A program made the translations under genes and the position numbers. From contig JAHBCN010000584.1 in assembly GCA_019359885.1 (NCBI GenBank), positions 123,605 through 187,604 of the forward strand: 64,000 nt of DNA, read 5' to 3'. The notes below the pieces were generated by a model, which had not been told where the DNA came from, ran no database searches, and saw only the letters and a program-made list of their open reading frames with translations. This stretch comes from Listronotus oregonensis (taxonomy: Eukaryota; Arthropoda; Insecta; Coleoptera; Curculionidae). Below are positions 58,879 to 64,000 of this stretch, one piece after another. Position 1 is the stretch's first letter. Every line of letters starts with the position of its first letter.

Positions 58879-60420
58879 GATTCGAGAATATTGGGGAGTA
58901 GTCTTATGGGAAACGGCAGAGGTTAAGAAAACCCTTTATTGTTTCGTCAAGCTTTCGTGTATATTTATCTCTTCCTCAGGACTCACTACAAAAAACAAAG
59001 GTCTAGTGTTAGTAGACTAACAACTAACTATTCTATTTTAAAGCCTTACCAAAGTGGGTTACAAATTTTAAAACAGCTCAAAGATGAACAGGAAAACCCA
59101 TTCAAAAAACAAACAGACGGAACACCATATTGTTACACTCAAAACTAAGAAAAAACAACCCTTAGTTGTTTTTTTGAAATAAAGTAAAATACTTTTCAAT
59201 TTTAACTTTTTTCGTTGGAGAAACAGCGAACACGTTCTTATGTTTAAAAGTAAGGTTAGCCTGTCTTGGGAGACAAGGATAGAGGGATAACTGGTGGAGT
59301 TGTTGTAGAACAGAAAAGGATAATGTTGGTTTGGTGGAAGGTTAGAGTGAGATGGAGACATGGTTGAACAGTTATTTCACCAAAAAAGAATATTAGAAAC
59401 GAGGCAATGGCATCGTCTGTTCTTATACATGATTTTAGGTACCAGTTAATTAAGGACCAGAAAAGTTGTTAATCTTAGTATTAAATATTTTTATGAATGA
59501 ATGTTCTTAAATTCTGAGAAAACTTTTAAAAAAGACCAAAAAGTCTGACAATGTACCTATTTAAAAATATAAAAATAAAAAATACAAAAATAATTCAATC
59601 CAGCAAACATCATACAAAAACGAGATTTTTGTTAATTCATTTTATAAAAGAAGAAAAAAACAGCCAACAACCACTACTCATCAGGTGCTGGCGGTCTCCC
59701 AATTTTTATCTTTGCAATTTGAGGAGATATTCATATATTGTGCTGAGGTTTTCATATCACTGTTCTTGTTCATGGTATTGTTTTCTAAGTAAATATGAGA
59801 CATTTCAAGAATGTTCTTTTTTTATAAAACAGCTCTATCCAAGATTCAGCACTACCCCAGTCTATCATGTGGCCAGTGTTAATATAGTGTTGTGATAAAG
59901 CCAAGAAATTGCTCTAGAACAATCACTCGGGGAGGTTATTCCCCTTTCAGATTTCTTGACGTTTGGCAACATAGCACTGGAACATCCATAATAAATTTTA
60001 TAAACAATATTGGAGGACTAGAGTTGATAGAGGAGTTTTTGTTTTAGAGTACAGTTTATTGACAGTCTTGAGTTGTTTTTTAGCTATTTTAATGTTAAAA
60101 GTGTTGAAAATGTTAATTAATTTATAGGTTAAGCTGTCAATAAAAGGTAAAAAAAAAAAATGTTATGTTTTCTTCAAGAGTGTTTTGAGAAATATGAGGT
60201 TCCTAATATTTAGAGATATATTTGGTGTGATTATGAACTGAAATTGGGATTGAGGCTGTAAAGGGTAATAATGTTTTCTGGAATATTATACTGTTACTGA
60301 AAAGAAATTTATTTTAGACTTCCGGGTAAATATCGAAAGCTTGACGAAACAATAAAGGGTTTTTTAACCTCTAGGCCAGTTTCCCATAAGACTGCACTCC
60401 CAATATTCTCGAATCTTTTT
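58877..60420 (-). mobile_element. Penelope-like element remnant with inverted terminal arms
   Basis: Inverted arms of about 85 bp: AAGATTCGAGAATATTGG on the left is mirrored at 60400-60420. Both continue through AGTCTTATGGGAAAC, GAGGTTAA, AACCCTTTATTGTTTCGTCA and AGCTTTCG. On the minus strand the interior holds a decayed GIY-YIG endonuclease region: IVYKI near 60000, and the TGHMIDWGSAESWIELFYKK-type segment and LEMSHIYLENN near 59870-59780. Penelope-like elements pair an RT with a GIY-YIG nuclease and have such terminal repeats. The RT part is not readable. The element is absent from copy A. Confidence 0.7.
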
Positions 60421-60449
60421 TAACTAGACATTGATCTATCCTTCTCTTA

Positions 60450-60453
<4 letters not shown>

Positions 60454-60532
<79 letters not shown>
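60454..60532. repeat. (AT)n microsatellite right of the Penelope-like element
   Basis: About 79 bp of AT repeat, 34 bp beyond the right arm. Confidence 0.97.
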
Positions 60533-60537
<5 letters not shown>

Positions 60538-60679
60538 ATATTTTTGAATAACAAAAGACCTATGCTTACGTTCTAATTTTCTTTTAAGCAACAAACTTTT
60601 TCGCTTCCTTTTTTTTGACAAAAAAGGTGCTTGTCAAGAAAACCACCCAAGGAATTCGTTATTTTTTGATTATACTTTA

Positions 60680-61060
60680 AAAGTTTATTATATTATCATA
60701 CTTTGAGAAAAAATTAGAGTGTTTCATGTTTTTTAATTAAAAACATAGTAAAAAAAAAGGAACTAAAGAGATGATACGATTTTTTTTTGACGTGTCTCTG
60801 CTTGAATAGGAAATTTTGCGAGACGTTTTCTAATAATTTGTTATTATAGGAGGTTTAGTTTTTTTTTTTTCAAAAAAGGGTTTTTTTTAAAAGAAAAGAC
60901 TAATCACAATTAACAAACAATAACTTCCTAACTATTACCTAGTTCTGGTTAGGTTTTCCTGTTAAATTGAAAATTTTTTTTATCATAAATACGCCGTCAA
61001 ACAAAAAAAAAAATAGTCTGATTAATTAATTTTTCGATTTTTAAAATATGTTTTTATTGT
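60680..61060 (-). repeat. Dispersed repeat (8892 family), copy B
   Basis: The duplicate of 43415-43732, with many positions turned into T or A runs. Confidence 0.55.
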
Positions 61061-61611
61061 TTTTTAGTAACTGGCTGGAATTTTAAATATTTTTAATTTA
61101 AAAAAAAAAATTTTAAAGGTAGCAAAGTTTTTTTAATATAAATTAATAATAATTTTGTTTGCAAGCAAAACTTTTTTGTAGAGACGCATGTATTTTTACA
61201 CAAAAACCTAAAATTTTAAAAAAAACAAATAATGAGCAATTTTTTATATTTTATATGCGATTTTCTTGTCTAAAATAATATTTTTTTTAAGGTATATCTT
61301 ACATTTCAACTTTAAAAAATCGTCCAATTTCGTGGGGGGTTTTTTTTACAAGACTTTGACAAAATACCTAAACCCCTAGCTTAAAGTAACGTTGTTTTAA
61401 AAAAAAGGACTTGCCCTTAAAAGTAACAAATTTTTTGGGTTTTTTAAAATTTCCACTGACTATTTTTGATAACTACAGAATTAAAGTAAGTTCTAGCCAA
61501 ATATTAAAAACGAATTTAAAAGAGAAACCTACCCTTAAACAATTTTAGTAAGTAAAATTATATTATAATTATAAGAGAATAATATATGATCTCCTTCGAG
61601 TCCGAAGAGGA
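61061..61611. other. AT-rich, partly smeared duplicated sequence
   Basis: No gene recognised. It contains T and A homopolymers not present at the corresponding place in copy A, and about 350 bp (61160-61530) that copy A lacks. Confidence 0.45.
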
Positions 61612-62047
61612 TGGGGGTTTGGGAAACTGTACTGTGAAATAGAGTATTGTACTCTTAATCAGTAGGACTACTATATAATCTATAATACTAATAGAGGGCG
61701 CAAAAAAATACTTTTTTACACAATGTTTACTATACTGGTGCTAGTCATCTATATATTACGTAACCAAAAAAAGTTGACCATTTATTGTTGGTATTTCCAA
61801 CCCGGTTACACTCGGACGTTTCTAAACGCAGCCATTAATCATGATCTATAGAAGCTTAGAGTTAGAATGTTTAGAGTCGAAATTTTTTTAAAAACAATTT
61901 TAAACAAATGTTACGTGCCGCAAAAATTAAAAAATATGTTTTTAAAAATGTTCAATAAATAATTCTCTTTTTTAAGTCCCTACTCTTTATTTATTTCCTT
62001 TGAAATTAGATATACTCTATTTCTTCTAATAAAAGTTGGCAACCCTA
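61612..62047. mobile_element. hAT-like MITE with TAGRGTTGCCAAC ends, copy B
   Basis: The duplicate of 43905-44351. The right end is intact; the left end reads GGGGGTTTGGGAAAC instead of AGAGTTGCCAAC. Confidence 0.7.
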
Positions 62048-62178
62048 GGAGAGGATGACGCAGCAAACTTTTGTTTTTGTTATAGTGGCTCTGCGCCCGC
62101 GCATCACTGCTGCCAACTTGGGCCAATATTCTCACCAGATATCTGCTTAAAAAATAATAACTCATGAGACGGTTCTTA

Positions 62179-62563
62179 CTACACTCGCGACGCGAAAGCC
62201 CGCAAAAGTCGTGAAAAGCGACGGTGAATGGTTTTGCCCTTGAATTTTGCGCTTTGTGGCGTTTCCCATTTGGTGTCGGTTTTTGGGAGGTTACAAAGGA
62301 AAGCAATTAACATAACCATAGACATTGCAAGTGGGGACGGGCAATATACTTCGCGCAGAGATCTGGCGCGAATTACAGCCAAAGTTTGCAGCCGCCATTC
62401 GCGGACGTGTGTAGAGCCGCTATTTTACGTTCATTATTTCACTTTGTTTTGAGACAAAAAATCAACATCAAATGGGGGACGCCGCGAAGCACGAATGCCA
62501 AGCCGCGAAACCATCCACACTCGCGTTTCACAATATTCGCGGGCTTTTGTGCCGCGAGTGTAG
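62179..62563. mobile_element. MITE with about 60-bp inverted ends (CTACACTCGCG), copy B
   Basis: The duplicate of 44478-44855. The ends CTACACTCGCGACGC and CTACACTCGCGGCAC pair as inverted repeats. Confidence 0.75.
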
Positions 62564-62740
62564 AAGCGTCTTTGGGTTGGTAGTTGTTTAATAACTATAC
62601 GTTTTAATATTATATACAGTGATTTCAATAAAAAAAATTAGTTAGAAAATTTGCCCAATTCTTCCGAATTGACACACTTTGACTTCTATCTTTTTTTTCC
62701 AAACTGAAAACTTTTCCCGCTGTTCGGCGCTTTCTTTAAA

Positions 62741-63160
62741 TAAATTATAGTTTAAAAAAAAAAAAAAAACACGTTTTTATAGCAAACCGAACTAAAAAGT
62801 AGAAAACCATTTTTAATTATAAAGAGTTGGTGTTACAGTGATAGAAATTCCAAAAATCAATTATTACTAATTGATTTGAAATAAAATTTAAATAAAAATT
62901 AAGTTATTACCAAAATAATTTAATTATAGTTAAAAAGCATGGGGTGCTTGATATCAAATGTTACAATTATTTTGTTGATAGCTTTTCCATAATAGCCATT
63001 TTCCTAATAACTTAAAAACGCATCGATTAGCAGCAAGTTGTTTAACATTACATTGAGTAAACTGTTTAGTGCACTCGCGTCTAGCGACACCCCCGCTGAC
63101 GAGGTTCTTGACAGTTTATAATCTAAAAAATTAAATCTTAATGTGTAAAGTAATAATTTG
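62741..63160. other. AT-rich sequence, nothing recognised
   Basis: No gene, RNA or repeat end was identified. Confidence 0.5.
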
Positions 63161-63557
63161 GGGTCTTTTCTAATACGTCCCCGCATTTTTACGTCTGAAA
63201 TATAATTGGGAAAAATAAAAAGCCGCTTTGCTAACCAAAACTAACCATGACCGACTAGCACTTAGGGCTATTAAATTTGTCTAAATTATTTGTGGAAGTT
63301 ATAAACAAAATTTAAACAACGTATTAGAAAAAACCCGGGGAATATATAATTACACTTTTAAAAAATGTTTAACCTTTACCATAACGAAAATTATAAAAAT
63401 TTTGTTAATAACTTCTATGTAGGGATAATTTAGACAAATTCAAAAGCCCTTCTAGTTGTTCTTGTCGGTCATGGTTAGTTCTGGTTAGCAAAGCGGCTTT
63501 TTATTTTCGCCAATTATATATCAGACGTAAAAATGCGGAGACGTATTAGAAAAGACC
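63161..63557. mobile_element. Foldback MITE with about 95-bp inverted ends
   Basis: The left arm GGGTCTTTTCTAATACGTCC is mirrored by the right arm (GGTCTTTTCTAATACGTCTC on the minus strand). The arms continue through CCGCATTTTTACGTCTGA and AAAGCCGCTTTGCTAACC. The flanks are AATAATTTG (63152-63160) and AATGATTTG (63558-63566), a 9-bp duplication with one change, as in Mutator-like elements. No coding capacity. Confidence 0.82.
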
Positions 63558-63566
63558 AATGATTTG

Positions 63567-64000
63567 CTTTTTTACATTAAATGCATTATTTAAAAACTAC
63601 TTTTAAAATTTCGGGGCCGAGTCTAAGATAATATATGACAACCTGAAAATATGGGAAATGTGTCAAGCGGTGGCGCCACCACCCGTGTGTAGACACCTAG
63701 CCGGCAAATATAAAGTATTTTTATGCGAACTTCTCCAATAATAAAAATTATTTTATAATAAATTATACTTATTAATAATTAATTCTCATTTTTTGAATAT
63801 GTATGGAGAAATATATAGTATTAGAAAAAATGCAATACATATTTGGGTTATTAATTTGAAATCCATGTAAATACAAAAGTTTGATTAATAAATAAAAGTT
63901 TATTAATTTTAATGATTAAAAAGCGAACAATTAAAATATTATATATCTTAAGTATTCTTAATACTAAGAAGAAACAAACTTGTAGAATTTTTAAAACAAA
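63567..64000. other. AT-rich window end, nothing recognised
   Basis: Contains a short GC-rich phrase (GGTGGCGCCACCACC near 63670) but no recognisable gene or repeat. Confidence 0.5.

Larger units (their letters stand above)
47293..62740. repeat. Duplicated segment, copy B
   Basis: Colinear with copy A. Relative to A it has a LINE insertion (about 48930-51893) and a Penelope-like insertion (58877-60420) and lacks the DDE transposon. The right end extends about 100 bp further than in A before similarity is cut by the N gap in A. Confidence 0.9.

Overview
The window reads as an AT-rich arthropod, most likely insect, nuclear genome. There are no bacterial-style operons. Coding segments are short exons bounded by GT/AG splice sites, introns run to several kilobases, and most of the sequence is transposon-derived: hAT, mariner, P-like, Harbinger-like, pogo-like, non-LTR and Penelope-like elements plus a tRNA-derived SINE. 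The insect assignment comes from the transposon families and from a Ras-like gene that resembles the insect Rgk (Rad/Gem/Kir) GTPases. No finer taxonomic call is supported.

Region 1 (1-13 kb) is a graveyard of transposons. It holds a 5'-truncated non-LTR element with a 10-bp target duplication, a dead mariner (41 residues between its second and third catalytic Asp) split by a P-like non-autonomous element, and a GTF2IRD2-like hAT inserted inside a second, older hAT.

Region 2 (16.0-30.1 kb, minus strand) holds the 3' part of an Rgk-type small GTPase gene in four phase-consistent exons: 30112-29901, 26249-26158, 22368-22176 and 16309-16038. The last exon ends in the conserved RGK tail CENLHVL-stop. 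The introns carry two more hAT elements, a decayed non-LTR element, the second P-like copy and two adjacent long foldbacks of about 0.8 and 1.0 kb. The 5' exons were not found.

Region 3 (30.7-62.7 kb) is a direct duplication. Copy A is about 30675-44949 and copy B about 47293-62740; a 17-base run of N sits exactly at the end of copy A. Each copy carries, on the minus strand, the same three exons of a Cys/Pro-rich protein whose last exon is packed with Cys-Gly-Pro repeats and resembles the Drosophila Mst(3)CGP sperm-tail proteins. The copies differ by insertions: a DDE transposon only in A, and a non-LTR element and a Penelope-like element only in B. They also differ by patches where bases have been smeared into homopolymers, which look like low-quality consensus and hit different exons in each copy.

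Region 4 (62.7-64 kb) is AT-rich sequence with one foldback MITE. The host genes here are Rgk and the duplicated Cys/Pro-rich gene. Nothing suggests they act together; they share strand and neighbourhood only.
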